IMG/VR virus record: IMGVR_UViG_3300046373_000072
Span: 1-49,711 of that record
Reading direction: 5' to 3' (one strand)
DNA from: a virus
DNA length: 49,711 nt
Shown here: in pieces, positions 36,587-44,610 of the stretch
How positions within the stretch are numbered: position 1 is the first letter of the stretch
Layout of the letters: each line of letters opens with the position of its first letter
Made by a program: the position numbers and the translations under genes
The notes under the pieces: generated by a model
The model's input: only the letters and a program-made list of their open reading frames with translations
Told to the model about the DNA's origin: nothing
The model's database searches: none

Positions 36587-36921
36587 TTGAGCAGATTAAG
36601 CAAGACCTTGTGGAATGGGATGAATTGGTTGTAAAGCGCCCTGATCTTAAAGGTAGATGTGGAAAATGGCCGGAGTGGGTACGTAGTCTCATCGGTGAAG
36701 TGGAACGGTTGGAAGAAACAAATAAGCAGATTATCAAAACGGCTGATGTGATTGATGCAAGGAATCAGGAGTTAATCGGGCAAGTCGAGGAACTACAGAA
36801 GGCATTGAAACAGTGGGAAGACTTCGCTAATCACCTAAACAACATCACATTATGCGGTATGACCAAGAACGAGATACGCCAAGCGCTAAACACTTTTGCA
36901 GAAAGGAGTGAAACCAAATGA
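36583..36921 (+). CDS. Coiled-coil hypothetical protein
   Basis: 112 aa, coupled to the previous gene (ATGA). Start MIEQIKQDLVEWDELVVKRP; the later part (ERLEETNKQIIKTADVI.. ELIGQVEELQKALKQW) is coiled coil. Common type in phage early operons; function unknown. Confidence 0.6.
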   Translation: MIEQIKQDLVEWDELVVKRPDLKGRCGKWPEWVRSLIGEVERLEETNKQIIKTADVIDARNQELIGQVEELQKALKQWEDFANHLNNITLCGMTKNEIRQALNTFAERSETK

Positions 36922-37070
36922 GCTATAAAGAATTCGTAAACAAATTTGCATTCACCGTTAAACACCTGATGGAAGCTCCAGTTGGCAGTCCTGAACGTGA
37001 TGAGTGGATCAGGATCAAGAGAGAGTTAGAAGGCATGAAAAAAGCCACTGCATCAACAGTGACTAGGTAA
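36918..37070 (+). CDS. Small basic protein
   Basis: 50 aa after AAAGGAGTG. MSYKEFVNKFAFTVKHLMEA, then a basic end. A CACTG/CAGTG hairpin lies at its 3' end and may modulate readthrough. Unknown function. Confidence 0.55.
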   Translation: MSYKEFVNKFAFTVKHLMEAPVGSPERDEWIRIKRELEGMKKATASTVTR

Positions 37071-37113
37071 ATCATCCACGTTAATTATATCACAACTCTA
37101 AGGAGTGAACTAT

Positions 37114-37380
37114 ATGCATAGCAAAATCCGCGTGGTCATCGCGCACAAAGAATATGCAGGCTCCTTTATCAACCGCAGAAGTGACGGACTCACCACAGAA
37201 CTGGATAAAGCCATGCATTTCAATGATATGGGAGAAGCAAGTGAATTTTTCCTAAACAACATGTACGCACCCTTGGATAAAGAAAGCTACACATACAAGC
37301 AAATCAAAATAACCACTGAGCTAATGGAGGATGAAGAATATGCAAATACGCAAAGCGGAACGGAAGAAAGCGAAGCTTAG
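37114..37380 (+). CDS. Hypothetical protein before the ATPase
   Basis: 88 aa. ATG 37114 was chosen over GTG 37105, which overlaps the AAGGAG ribosome site. Contains GSFINRRSDGLTTELDKAMH and an acidic C-terminus. Overlaps the ATPase gene by 41 bases. Possibly a recombination accessory. Confidence 0.6.
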   Translation: MHSKIRVVIAHKEYAGSFINRRSDGLTTELDKAMHFNDMGEASEFFLNNMYAPLDKESYTYKQIKITTELMEDEEYANTQSGTEESEA

Positions 37381-38296
37381 ACTTGGAATCAGCGCGCCCA
37401 GCGGAGCAGGCAAGACATACAGTTCTCTACTCATTGCATACGGCATTACAGGCGATTGGAGCAAGGTGGGGCTGATAGATACGGAAAACGGAAGCGGCGA
37501 CTTATACGCTCACCTAGGCGACTACAGCGTTATCCCTATTGAAGCGCCTTACTCACCTGATAAATATATCCAAGCTATAACACTATTTGAGAATAACGGA
37601 TTTGAAGTAATAATTGTGGATTCATTAACTCACGCGTGGGCTGGTGAAGGTGGAATCTTGGACATTCAATCCGCAGTAACGGCAGCATCCAAAAGTGGTA
37701 ACAGTTACACCGCATGGAGAGAAGTTACACCAAAGCATAACGCTCTAGTGAATGCGATTTTAAAAAGCAAATGTCACATGATTGCCACCATGAGAGCCAA
37801 AACTGACTATGTTCAGGAGAAAAATGAGAAAGGTTTCACGGAAATTAAAAAAGTTGGACTCGCACCTATTCAGCGAGACGGAATGGAATATGAATTTACG
37901 GTCATGATGGACGTTTCAATTACACATGTTGCATCTGCATCCAAAGATCGAACAAGCCTGTTTGACGGACAGTTTTTCAAATTAGGCATAGAAACAGGAA
38001 AACAATTATCCGAGTGGCTAGAAACGGGTACAGAGTTTGCTACAGAGGAATCTATAAGCGAGATCCACGGTTACTGGTCACAACTTGGCTATAAAGAGGA
38101 ATTATTGAACGCTCAATGCAAAAAGAAATTCGGCACAGAGCTAATAGGGATTACTGAACCGCAGGCTTTGGAGTTTATCGAATCCATGAAGGAAATGGCG
38201 ATTAAACAAGCTGCTGAAAAAGCAGAGAAAGAAAAAACCGAGTTGGAAAAATTAGAGAAAGAAAAATTAGAGAAATTGGAGGAAAAAATCGCATGA
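37340..38296 (+). CDS. Sak4-like AAA/RecA-type ATPase
   Basis: 318 aa from ATG 37340 (GGAGG 9 bases upstream; ATG 37331 is too close). Walker A SAPSGAGKTYSS near residue 17, Walker B FEVIIVDSLTHAW, sensor ATMRAKTDYV: the AAA_24/Sak4-type fold found next to phage SSB genes. The family is known for single-strand annealing or recombination help. A C-terminal Lys/Glu coiled coil is extra. Start codon of SSB overlaps its stop. Confidence 0.85.
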   Translation: MQIRKAERKKAKLRLGISAPSGAGKTYSSLLIAYGITGDWSKVGLIDTENGSGDLYAHLGDYSVIPIEAPYSPDKYIQAITLFENNGFEVIIVDSLTHAWAGEGGILDIQSAVTAASKSGNSYTAWREVTPKHNALVNAILKSKCHMIATMRAKTDYVQEKNEKGFTEIKKVGLAPIQRDGMEYEFTVMMDVSITHVASASKDRTSLFDGQFFKLGIETGKQLSEWLETGTEFATEESISEIHGYWSQLGYKEELLNAQCKKKFGTELIGITEPQALEFIESMKEMAIKQAAEKAEKEKTELEKLEKEKLEKLEEKIA

Positions 38297-38685
38297 ACAG
38301 AGTGATTCTATCCGGACGGTGGACGAAAGACATTGATTTCAAAGTGTTCGAAAGCGGCAAAAACGTGGCTAAGTCCACGTTGGCCGTTGACGATGGATAC
38401 GGCGACAAGAAGAAGACATACTTCATATTCGTTGAAGTGTGGGGAAAACTCGGTGAATCGGTCGCCAACCATAGCGGAAAAGGCAGGAAAGTGTTGGTTG
38501 ACGGCAGAATGGTCGTGGATACCTGGGGCGAAGGAGAGGACAGAAAGTCCATCACTAAGGTAGTCGCTGAATCAATCGAATTCCTTGATTACAAAGAACG
38601 CGAAGGTGGATCCGCTCAACCGAGTGACAACAATTTACCGCCTGAACCACCGATCGACATATCAGATGACGATCTTCCATTTTGA
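38293..38685 (+). CDS. ssb: Single-stranded DNA-binding protein
   Basis: 130 aa. OB-fold pattern (MNRVILSGRW...STLAVDDGYGDKKKTYFI.VEVWGKLGESVA, GRKVLVDGRM) and the acidic tip ISDDDLPF, through which SSBs recruit partners. Sits between the Sak4-like ATPase and an HNH protein: a recombination/replication block. Confidence 0.95.
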   Translation: MNRVILSGRWTKDIDFKVFESGKNVAKSTLAVDDGYGDKKKTYFIFVEVWGKLGESVANHSGKGRKVLVDGRMVVDTWGEGEDRKSITKVVAESIEFLDYKEREGGSAQPSDNNLPPEPPIDISDDDLPF

Positions 38686-38696
38686 GGTGACATAAT

Positions 38697-39017
38697 ATGA
38701 CCTCATTCCCTCTAAGAAGCTCACCTAAGCCATCATATAAGCGCATAAAGCCCACAGCGGCACAACGTGGACTAGTCAATCAATCTACCCGTAATAAGCT
38801 CCTACAGCGCTCACAAGGCTTGTGCGAACGCTGCGGAAAGGGTGGACAGCCGTTAGAAGCTGCTCACCTGATCAGGCGCTGGAGAATCGAGGGGAAGACC
38901 ACTATCAACGAGCTCGCACATTTATGCCAGCCCTGCCACTTTCATTGTGATAATACGGCGAATGGTCGGCAATGGTTGACTCAATTCAGACTAAAACTAT
39001 TGGAGGAAGCGAAATGA
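38697..39017 (+). CDS. Small HNH-type nuclease
   Basis: 106 aa after TTGAGGTGAC. Metal and nuclease motif: CERCGKGG, AAHLIRR, ELAHLCQPCHFHCD. This is a compact HNH with a zinc-like CxxC...CxxC frame. Such proteins next to terminase often aid packaging; here it lies in the replication block, so a recombination or repair role is possible. Confidence 0.75.
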   Translation: MTSFPLRSSPKPSYKRIKPTAAQRGLVNQSTRNKLLQRSQGLCERCGKGGQPLEAAHLIRRWRIEGKTTINELAHLCQPCHFHCDNTANGRQWLTQFRLKLLEEAK

Positions 39018-39184
39018 GCAATTTTGATATGAATAATATCAATCAACAGATGATAATCGCAGGTATGGCTGGTCTGATCGATGAGGGATTAACCTTTCAT
39101 GAAATGATGGAAGTGGTTGAAGACATCAAGCGGCAGACCTTTCCTGCAATGATGGAAATAAGCAGAGAGAATGCTAGGGCGTAA
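39014..39184 (+). CDS. Small Met-rich protein
   Basis: 56 aa from ATG 39014 overlapping the HNH stop (GGAGGAAGCG upstream). Met/Asn-rich start (DMNNINQQMIIAGMAGLIDE), helical. Unknown. Confidence 0.55.
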   Translation: MSNFDMNNINQQMIIAGMAGLIDEGLTFHEMMEVVEDIKRQTFPAMMEISRENARA

Positions 39185-39241
39185 GTGGTTAAAGGAATTT
39201 CAATCTAAATTATAGGTAAATGAATAGGTGGTGCACATGGT

Positions 39242-39457
39242 ATGTATTACACATGTCCGAAATGCAAGGAAGAAATTTCCGTCGGCTTTAGTTCCGTGAC
39301 ACCCGAATGTAAGTGCACAAGCAGTAAAGCACAAGCTGACGAAATTAAACGACTTCGGGAAGCGCTTGAGGAAATTAAAGCTAAGGAATGGGAGTTAGCC
39401 GGGGAACAAACACCGTCCTATCTAATCGCTCATTTCGTGCTCGAAGAAACAAAATGA
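39242..39457 (+). CDS. Small zinc-finger-like coiled-coil protein
   Basis: 71 aa after GGTGGTG. CPKC and CKC motifs at the N-terminus, then a coiled coil (ADEIKRLREALEEIKAKEWE). Likely small DNA- or protein-binding factor. No family name. Confidence 0.55.
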   Translation: MYYTCPKCKEEISVGFSSVTPECKCTSSKAQADEIKRLREALEEIKAKEWELAGEQTPSYLIAHFVLEETK

Positions 39458-39472
39458 ATAGAGGTGTTCATA

Positions 39473-39613
39473 GTGAATATCAAAATCGAATTGACACCAA
39501 AAGAAGCTGAAATTCTAAAATTGATTCCGCGATTCATGGAGCCTGATGACAAGGATCGTAAGCATTTAAAATCAGTTGTTCGGAAGATTGAGAAGGCTCA
39601 AGTATCAAAATGA
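39473..39613 (+). CDS. Small hypothetical protein
   Basis: 46 aa with GTG start after GAGGTG. Charged, helix-rich (ELTPKEAEILKLIPRFMEPD). The end overlaps the next gene's leader. Unknown function. Confidence 0.5.
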   Translation: MNIKIELTPKEAEILKLIPRFMEPDDKDRKHLKSVVRKIEKAQVSK

Positions 39614-39640
39614 ATATTGAAGATCATAAGGAGGCGCTGT

Positions 39641-39985
39641 ATGAAAGGTTTGATAATAAAACCGAAATGGGCAGACCTGATTTTATCCGGGGCAAAGACC
39701 TGGGAGATACGAGGAAGCCAAACGCACCAGCGCGGACGGATAGGCATTATCAAGAGCGGTACCGGAAAAATATTCGGATCAGTTCAGTTGGTGGATTGCA
39801 TTCCGCTGCATGGTCCGGATGATGTTGACATGATCATAGGCAACCAAGATAAGCATCATGTTCCATTAGGGGGGATTTCGTACCTGAAGCCTTACGCATG
39901 GGTTCTAGAACACCCCTTAGTTTATCCGCAACCGGTAGGATATCAGCATCCGCAAGGTGCGGTGATATGGGTGAACATATCTTGA
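39641..39985 (+). CDS. ASCH-domain protein
   Basis: 114 aa from ATG 39641 (AAGGAGG upstream). The pattern MKGLIIKPKWADLILSGAKTWEIRG...GRIGIIKSGTGKIFGSVQLVD...YAWVLE is that of ASCH domains (PUA-like RNA or nucleoside binding). In phages the target is unknown; an RNA-binding regulator or modified-nucleoside reader is possible. Confidence 0.85.
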   Translation: MKGLIIKPKWADLILSGAKTWEIRGSQTHQRGRIGIIKSGTGKIFGSVQLVDCIPLHGPDDVDMIIGNQDKHHVPLGGISYLKPYAWVLEHPLVYPQPVGYQHPQGAVIWVNIS

Positions 39986-40020
39986 ATATTAAGTTACATC
40001 CCAATAAAGGAGACTCCTAT

Positions 40021-40125
40021 ATGACACATACATGTATCTTCTGCAACGGAAAAGAGAAATTCCAACACATCAACGGTAAGTGGTATCAATGCTATTGCAT
40101 ATCCGTGAAAAGAGTGAATCCATGA
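40021..40125 (+). CDS. Very small zinc-binding protein
   Basis: 34 aa after AAAGGAGAC. CIFCNG and CYC motifs (MTHTCIFCNGKEKFQHINGK) suggest one small zinc knuckle. The stop overlaps the next start (ATGA). Confidence 0.5.
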   Translation: MTHTCIFCNGKEKFQHINGKWYQCYCISVKRVNP

Positions 40126-40217
40126 AACTCCTAGATCAACTCTATTACTTACCTATGGCTACTAGATATTGGATATGGCACTACAAACATCATACGGCTG
40201 CCGCTGACGCTGGGTGA
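40122..40217 (+). CDS. Possible small peptide running into repeat I
   Basis: 31 aa, start overlapping the previous stop. MKLLDQLYYLPMATRYWIWH, then residues encoded by repeat copy I. May be an incidental reading frame. Confidence 0.35.
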   Translation: MKLLDQLYYLPMATRYWIWHYKHHTAAADAG

Positions 40218-40245
40218 TTCAGTCGTTTTGGAGGCCTTCGGCAAA
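40194..40245 (+). repeat. Mosaic intergenic repeat, copy I
   Basis: ACGGCTGCCGCTGACGCTGG...CAGTCGTTTTGGAGGCCTTCGGCA. A diverged copy located between the plus-strand early genes and the minus-strand RHH gene. Confidence 0.55.
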
Positions 40246-40256
40246 AAGAGAAGGAG

Positions 40257-40412
40257 TTACTTTTTCTCCTTCTCAATCATTACTTCCTTAAGCAGAACAT
40301 TAATCATGGAACTTAGAGAACGAGAATCCTTGTTGGCTAGATTGCTCACATATTCAAAAACATCTAAGTCCAACGTAATGGACAATTTTTCTTTATTAGT
40401 TTGTTTTACCAC
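40257..40412 (-). CDS. Ribbon-helix-helix (CopG/Arc-like) regulator
   Basis: 51 aa with GTG start after GAGGTGAT. The pattern KLSITLDLDVFEYVSNLANKDSRSLSSMINVLLKEVM is a ribbon-helix-helix DNA-binding fold (strand, two helices), functional as a dimer. It is the only minus-strand gene in the early operon and is divergent from 40531. Probably represses itself and its neighbour through the repeats at 40474-40495. Confidence 0.8.
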   Translation of the reverse strand: MVKQTNKEKLSITLDLDVFEYVSNLANKDSRSLSSMINVLLKEVMIEKEKK

Positions 40413-40432
40413 TTAAATCACCTCAATAAAAA

Positions 40433-40441
40433 AGTATAGCA
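40433..40441 (-). promoter_or_regulatory. Extended -10 promoter of the RHH gene
   Basis: TGCTATACT on the minus strand. Leader of about 15 bases. No strong -35. Confidence 0.55.
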
Positions 40442-40468
40442 TAAACGATTATTAATCATTCATTTATC

Positions 40469-40497
40469 TTGCTAAGTAGGATAAAGTAGGATAAAAT
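40469..40497 (+). promoter_or_regulatory. Promoter with direct repeats
   Basis: -35 TTGCTA, 17-base spacer, -10 TAAAAT. The spacer holds two tandem copies of AAGTAGGATA (40474-40495), a typical layout for RHH binding. Would drive 40531 and the replication genes. Confidence 0.6.
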
Positions 40498-40530
40498 AGA
40501 TTTATGAGATTAATTAGGAGGTATTGGAAA

Positions 40531-40791
40531 ATGGAAAAGAAAAAATACAAAGTATCTTATGAATCTGGCGCAACCGGTTATGGATGGGATGAAAGTTTTG
40601 ATACCATCCGGCAAGTTGAGTTGTGCATAACGGATTTAAAGAGTACCTACACCGCGAATGTTACTGTTTTTGATTATGAATTAGGAGATTTCATTTTTTA
40701 TAAAAAAGCACTTACTTTTAATTTTGACATTGATTTCATTTTCAAAAACAGAAAAAGGGACCTGAGAACTAAAACAAGACTAATAAGCTAA
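40531..40791 (+). CDS. Hypothetical protein
   Basis: 86 aa from ATG 40531 (TAGGAGG upstream). Aromatic, beta-like (YKVSYESGATGYGWDESFDT; TVFDYELGDFIFYKKALTFN). Basic end. Divergent from the RHH regulator, so probably its main target. No family recognised. Confidence 0.6.
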   Translation: MEKKKYKVSYESGATGYGWDESFDTIRQVELCITDLKSTYTANVTVFDYELGDFIFYKKALTFNFDIDFIFKNRKRDLRTKTRLIS

Positions 40792-40803
40792 AGGAGGGAT
40801 CAT

Positions 40804-41001
40804 ATGACAAAGTTTTATTACCACAACTGGACACACGATGAGGACAAGCTATTAACGGAGATCATGACCACTGGTGAACGTGACCGTAAGAAGGTGCTGG
40901 CCTTGTTTAGAGAAGCAGCGGACAAACTACAGCGTACCGCTAAATCCTGTCAGAACCGTTGGTATGAGATCCGCGAACAACATAGCAACAAGGCGGTGTA
41001 A
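40804..41001 (+). CDS. SANT/Myb-like (RsfA-type) DNA-binding protein
   Basis: 65 aa after AAGGAGG. NWTHDEDKLLTEIMTTGERDRKKVLALFREAADKLQRTAKSCQNRWYEIRE is a Myb/SANT helix-turn-helix with the spaced Trp/aromatic residues. It resembles the N-terminal domain of RsfA, a sporulation regulator in Bacillus. Possibly controls replication genes; located just before the initiator gene. Confidence 0.75.
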   Translation: MTKFYYHNWTHDEDKLLTEIMTTGERDRKKVLALFREAADKLQRTAKSCQNRWYEIREQHSNKAV

Positions 41002-41003
41002 AT

Positions 41004-41834
41004 ATGGCATGGATTGAAAGTCACCAAGGTTTAGCCAAACATCCTAAGACAAAAAAGCTGATTAGAAGGCTTAATACTACCGGTCCTATAATTGTCGGTC
41101 ATTTACATTACTTTTGGTGGTGGGCGCTGGACTTTGCTCAGGATGGGGAAATCACACAGTATGACGTTTTTGATATTGCGGACGCTTGCGAATGGCAAGG
41201 AAATGCCGAGGAACTTTTTTCAGCACTTATAGATTCGGGGTTTATAGATAAAACGAATGATCGGTATTTTATTCACGATTGGCACGACTATGCAGGGAAA
41301 TTAATTGAAATCCGAAAGAAAGACGCAGAAAGAAAGCGGAAGTCTAGAGGAAAAAAGGAAGAGTCCGAAGGAAATCCACCGGACATCCAATGGACATCGG
41401 AAGGACGGCGGTCGGAGTCCATACGTGACCTTGACCTTAACCAAGACCTTAAAGAAACTACTACTAATGCGCAGGCTTATGAAACAGTCGGAGATATTCA
41501 TACCAAAGTATTTAAAACATTCAGCATGACCGGAATAATGTCGGATTACATCATGGGTTTGAAAAAGAAGGGGTATCAAGACTCCTTTATAACCGAACTC
41601 ATGTTAGAAACCGGAGAGTCCGGAACCAATCCAAGCCTAAGGCTCATGCAGACGATTGGCGAGCGCTGGATAAAGGATGGCATTTACACAAGAGCCGAGT
41701 CGAAACGTAGGCATGATGAATCCAAACAAAAGGGATTCAGTCAACTTCCCAACCAAGCACCTAAAGAACATACCCCCGACCTTGAAATATTGGAGGAAAT
41801 GCGGGAACTAGAACGGCTAAGAAAGGCGAACTGA
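41004..41834 (+). CDS. Phage replication initiator / helicase loader-like
   Basis: 276 aa. N-terminal winged helix-type region (ESHQGLAKHPKTKKLIRRLN...DVFDIADACEWQGNAEELFSALIDSGFID) of the replisome organiser type, then a basic linker and a DnaD-like C-terminal part. In phages of this type it binds the origin, often inside its own gene, and loads the DnaB helicase. The gene for DnaB follows after 1 base. Confidence 0.75.
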   Translation: MAWIESHQGLAKHPKTKKLIRRLNTTGPIIVGHLHYFWWWALDFAQDGEITQYDVFDIADACEWQGNAEELFSALIDSGFIDKTNDRYFIHDWHDYAGKLIEIRKKDAERKRKSRGKKEESEGNPPDIQWTSEGRRSESIRDLDLNQDLKETTTNAQAYETVGDIHTKVFKTFSMTGIMSDYIMGLKKKGYQDSFITELMLETGESGTNPSLRLMQTIGERWIKDGIYTRAESKRRHDESKQKGFSQLPNQAPKEHTPDLEILEEMRELERLRKAN

Positions 41835-41835
41835 T

Positions 41836-43122
41836 ATGATCAACAGCGAAATTTTAGAAGCCAATATCATCGGTGCAATCTTCTGGGAACCGGAAATTTT
41901 CCCCCACTATCGGGATGTGTTGTCCAAAGATACATTCAGGCAGCCGCACCACAAAAACATTTACGGCATGATGGTCAAACTTGATCAAATGGGGCATGAC
42001 ATCAACATCGTGAACGTAGTCACCCATTTCGAAAAATATTTAGAAACCGTGGGCGGTCTGGAATACCTCTCAAACATCGGCAATTCGGTGTGTAGCTCCT
42101 ACAACATTGGGAAATACATTGAACAGCTATTCGAGATGAACGCACGGAGCAAACTCATTTCTCTTTTGGAAGAAACGAAGCAGATCCTTTCCGACCCAAC
42201 AGCAGGAGAGTTTGAACAACTGCTTGATGTATTCGAGCAAAAGGCACTTGAGATTAAACCGAAGTCGTTGGAAAAGTCGAGCCGAGTGGATGGAATCATT
42301 GATTGGTATGAAGAACTCATGTTGAAAATGGCAGACCGCACAATAGCGTATGGCATGAAAACTGGATATGAGGGATTGGATTTATTAACCCTTGGATTCC
42401 AGCGTTCAGACTTCTTCGCACTTGGAGCGAGGACAAGCATGGGAAAGTCAGCTTTTGCAAATGAGCTAGCAAATCGAGTATCCGAAAGAGGATACAAAGT
42501 CGCCATGTTCAGCCTGGAGATGAATAAGTCTCAAATTTACAACCGGTTCACAGCAAGCATTGCCCGTATCCCCTTGCAGGATTTACGCATAGGTAAGATA
42601 CCGCCAGACAAACTGGACGCAATCAACGGAGTTATAGAGCGAGTGAGGACCATTCACATTGACGATACACGTGGAGTCACAGCCGAATACATAACCGGCG
42701 AAATGCGGCGATTGAAACGGCAAGAAGGACTAGACTTTGTGATCATCGACTATTTACAAGAGCTGGTGGAAAAATCGGAAAAGAACGATCACACTGGATC
42801 CGCTTTACACCGTGTCTGTCAAAAGATCAGAACGGCCGCAAAAGAATGTGATTGCTTTGTGCTTGGACTCTCCCAACTGAAACAGGAGATTGACGTAAGG
42901 CAGAACAAACGTCCGATGATATCCGACCTCTCAGGCAGCGCGGCGATAGCAGCCGTAGCCGATGGAATTATCCTTTTGTACCGTGACGAATACTACAACC
43001 CCGACACGAAAGATCAAGGAATCCTAGAGGTCAACCTAGCCAAGCAGCGTAACGGTCCGACCGGATTAGTGAAACTCAAGTACGACAAGATCTATCAAAA
43101 TATCACAACTTCATATTTCTAG
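41836..43122 (+). CDS. dnaB: Replicative DNA helicase (DnaB-like)
   Basis: 428 aa. N-terminal helical domain (SEILEANIIGAIFWEPEIF) and the RecA-like motor: Walker A GARTSMGKSAFANELA, Walker B DFVIIDYLQELVE, then LSGSAAIAAVADGIILLYR and the AKQRNGPTGLVKL tail. The hexameric helicase opens the fork for phage replication. Length is usual for the phage DnaB family. Confidence 0.93.
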   Translation: MINSEILEANIIGAIFWEPEIFPHYRDVLSKDTFRQPHHKNIYGMMVKLDQMGHDINIVNVVTHFEKYLETVGGLEYLSNIGNSVCSSYNIGKYIEQLFEMNARSKLISLLEETKQILSDPTAGEFEQLLDVFEQKALEIKPKSLEKSSRVDGIIDWYEELMLKMADRTIAYGMKTGYEGLDLLTLGFQRSDFFALGARTSMGKSAFANELANRVSERGYKVAMFSLEMNKSQIYNRFTASIARIPLQDLRIGKIPPDKLDAINGVIERVRTIHIDDTRGVTAEYITGEMRRLKRQEGLDFVIIDYLQELVEKSEKNDHTGSALHRVCQKIRTAAKECDCFVLGLSQLKQEIDVRQNKRPMISDLSGSAAIAAVADGIILLYRDEYYNPDTKDQGILEVNLAKQRNGPTGLVKLKYDKIYQNITTSYF

Positions 43123-43132
43123 GAGGGAACCT

Positions 43133-43267
43133 ATGGAATCCTACATTCTCAAAATTCAGAAGATTGAAAAATTGTTGCTGGAAGAAACAGACCCAGCCAA
43201 GCGCAGACTCTACAGAAAAATCATCAAGGAAACCATAGCCAAACTCGAACAACTCAAATCGGCATAG
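43133..43267 (+). CDS. Small helical protein
   Basis: 44 aa after AGGAGGG. Lys/Glu/Leu coiled coil (LKIQKIEKLLLEETDPAKRR). Unknown function in the replication block. Confidence 0.55.
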   Translation: MESYILKIQKIEKLLLEETDPAKRRLYRKIIKETIAKLEQLKSA

Positions 43268-43278
43268 GAGGAATGGGG

Positions 43279-43356
43279 ATGGACGAAAAGTTACAAGCCA
43301 AAGAATTTGACGAAGATTGGAGAAGCTTCCGCTGGCTACTGAAAATGGATTTGTAA
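43279..43356 (+). CDS. Very small acidic peptide
   Basis: 25 aa after GGAGGAATGGGG. MDEKLQAKEFDEDWRSFRWL then LKMDL. Position and ribosome site suggest it is real, but size makes it uncertain. Confidence 0.4.
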   Translation: MDEKLQAKEFDEDWRSFRWLLKMDL

Positions 43357-43365
43357 AGAGGCGAC

Positions 43366-43518
43366 ATGGACTCCTTAAATCACCGGATCAAGATCATGAA
43401 AACCTCGATGAAGATAATCGGTGTGAGAAAGGACTATATCCAGCTACATTTACCGGAACGATTAGCCGCTTTAGAAGCAGAAGTAAAGCGAGAGCAGCGG
43501 TTAAGGATGAATGCATAG
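43366..43518 (+). CDS. Small basic helical protein
   Basis: 50 aa after AGAGGCGAC. Lys/Ile-rich start (NHRIKIMKTSMKIIGVRKDY) then an acidic-basic helix. No family recognised. Confidence 0.5.
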   Translation: MDSLNHRIKIMKTSMKIIGVRKDYIQLHLPERLAALEAEVKREQRLRMNA

Positions 43519-43531
43519 GAGGGATGAAAGG

Positions 43532-43840
43532 ATGTGGTTTGACATCGAAGTTGGCAAGAACATTCGCATAAGAAATAGCTACGGTCAGGAGTTAGACCGC
43601 AGAATAGTGAGCATTGAAGAAAAGACAATCACCTATCAACGGCACGAAATTGAAGAAGGCAAAGTCAGCGTGATCAACAAAAAGCAATTCATGAAAATAT
43701 ACGAAAAAATGGGTGTTCCTTATGTCGAAGGGCAGTATGGTGACCGAAATGCGGCATTCTGGGAACCGGATATTGAATTCGATGAGGAAGAAGGACAATT
43801 AACACTTTTTAGCGAGGTGGCAATCAATGACCAAACCTGA
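43532..43840 (+). CDS. Hypothetical protein
   Basis: 102 aa from ATG 43532 (GGAGGGATGAAAGG upstream). Beta-type N-terminus (FDIEVGKNIRIRNSYGQELD), acidic C-terminus (DIEFDEEEGQLTLF). Overlaps the next gene by 14 bases. Confidence 0.6.
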   Translation: MWFDIEVGKNIRIRNSYGQELDRRIVSIEEKTITYQRHEIEEGKVSVINKKQFMKIYEKMGVPYVEGQYGDRNAAFWEPDIEFDEEEGQLTLFSEVAINDQT

Positions 43841-44042
43841 CCGCATCAAATACGGACGCAAGATAAACCCAGAAGTCGAATCCTTCCTACGCAACACGGG
43901 CCCGCAGCTCATGAAGGGATTCCTTCAACGCTATCTCAACGCTCACAACTCACGCCGAGGCAATCATTACGATACACAGCCTGATCACAGCTTCCATAGC
44001 GCCGAGCAGCGCACATTACACGATAGGACGGTGGAATCATGA
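43827..44042 (+). CDS. Small basic protein
   Basis: 71 aa, with GCGAGGTGG upstream. Polar and His/Arg-rich (KYGRKINPEVESFLRNTGPQ; NAHNSRRGNHYDTQPD). Unknown function. Confidence 0.55.
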   Translation: MTKPDRIKYGRKINPEVESFLRNTGPQLMKGFLQRYLNAHNSRRGNHYDTQPDHSFHSAEQRTLHDRTVES

Positions 44043-44401
44043 CACGCGAGGACATATTGGCAATGCCAGCAGGTAGAGAGTTAGATGCACTTGTAGCTGA
44101 GAAAGTTTTGGACTTCGCTCTTATGCACGAAGTAGTGCAACCGGAAGGTGAAAACTGGTTCACATACCATCACAATATGGGTTACTATCGATACTCCTCA
44201 AACATATCCGCCGCATGGGAAGTGGTGGAGAAATTTAGCACATACCGGATGCAGAAGTTGCGTGATAACGATCATCGGCTTGTTGATGGGAAAGCACACC
44301 AATGCTTCCTAAACAAAAACGGAAATTGTGCATATGGGCATACAGCCACCGAAGCCATCTGCAAAGCCGCATTAATCGCAAAGATGGAGGATCCACTATG
44401 A
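44039..44401 (+). CDS. Phage ABA-sandwich-type protein
   Basis: 120 aa, coupled to the previous gene (ATGA). Sequence MTREDILAMPAGRELDALVA...NAWVEKF-like order (GYYRYSSNISAAWEVVEKFS, ATEAICKAALIAKM) matches small phage ABA-sandwich proteins (Phage_ABA_S) found in many prophages. Function unknown. Confidence 0.75.
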   Translation: MTREDILAMPAGRELDALVAEKVLDFALMHEVVQPEGENWFTYHHNMGYYRYSSNISAAWEVVEKFSTYRMQKLRDNDHRLVDGKAHQCFLNKNGNCAYGHTATEAICKAALIAKMEDPL

Positions 44402-44610
44402 AACCCAGTAAAATCGAATTCAGCCGCACCCAAGACCGCCAAAAGCAACACAGCCTCGAAGACAGCATAAGGGACTATCGCAAAGTGTACCCCGAGCTGA
44501 CGGATCAGCAGTTAGCCAATCGGTATCAGATGCGATTCGGAATCAGCGCCAAACGTGTGTTAAGCACCATGGCGAGTATGAATCAGCCAACGGGTGGAGG
44601 GGTAGCATGA
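44398..44610 (+). CDS. Small basic DNA-binding-like protein
   Basis: 70 aa after GATGGAGGATC. LTDQQLANRYQMRFGISAKRVL looks like a helix-turn-helix. Overlaps the next gene by 4 bases. Confidence 0.55.
   Translation: MKPSKIEFSRTQDRQKQHSLEDSIRDYRKVYPELTDQQLANRYQMRFGISAKRVLSTMASMNQPTGGGVA

Noticed and set aside
37050-37068. CACTG/CAGTG hairpin as a terminator
   Set aside because: Lies in coding sequence, short stem and no U-tract; downstream genes are clearly meant to be in the same operon.
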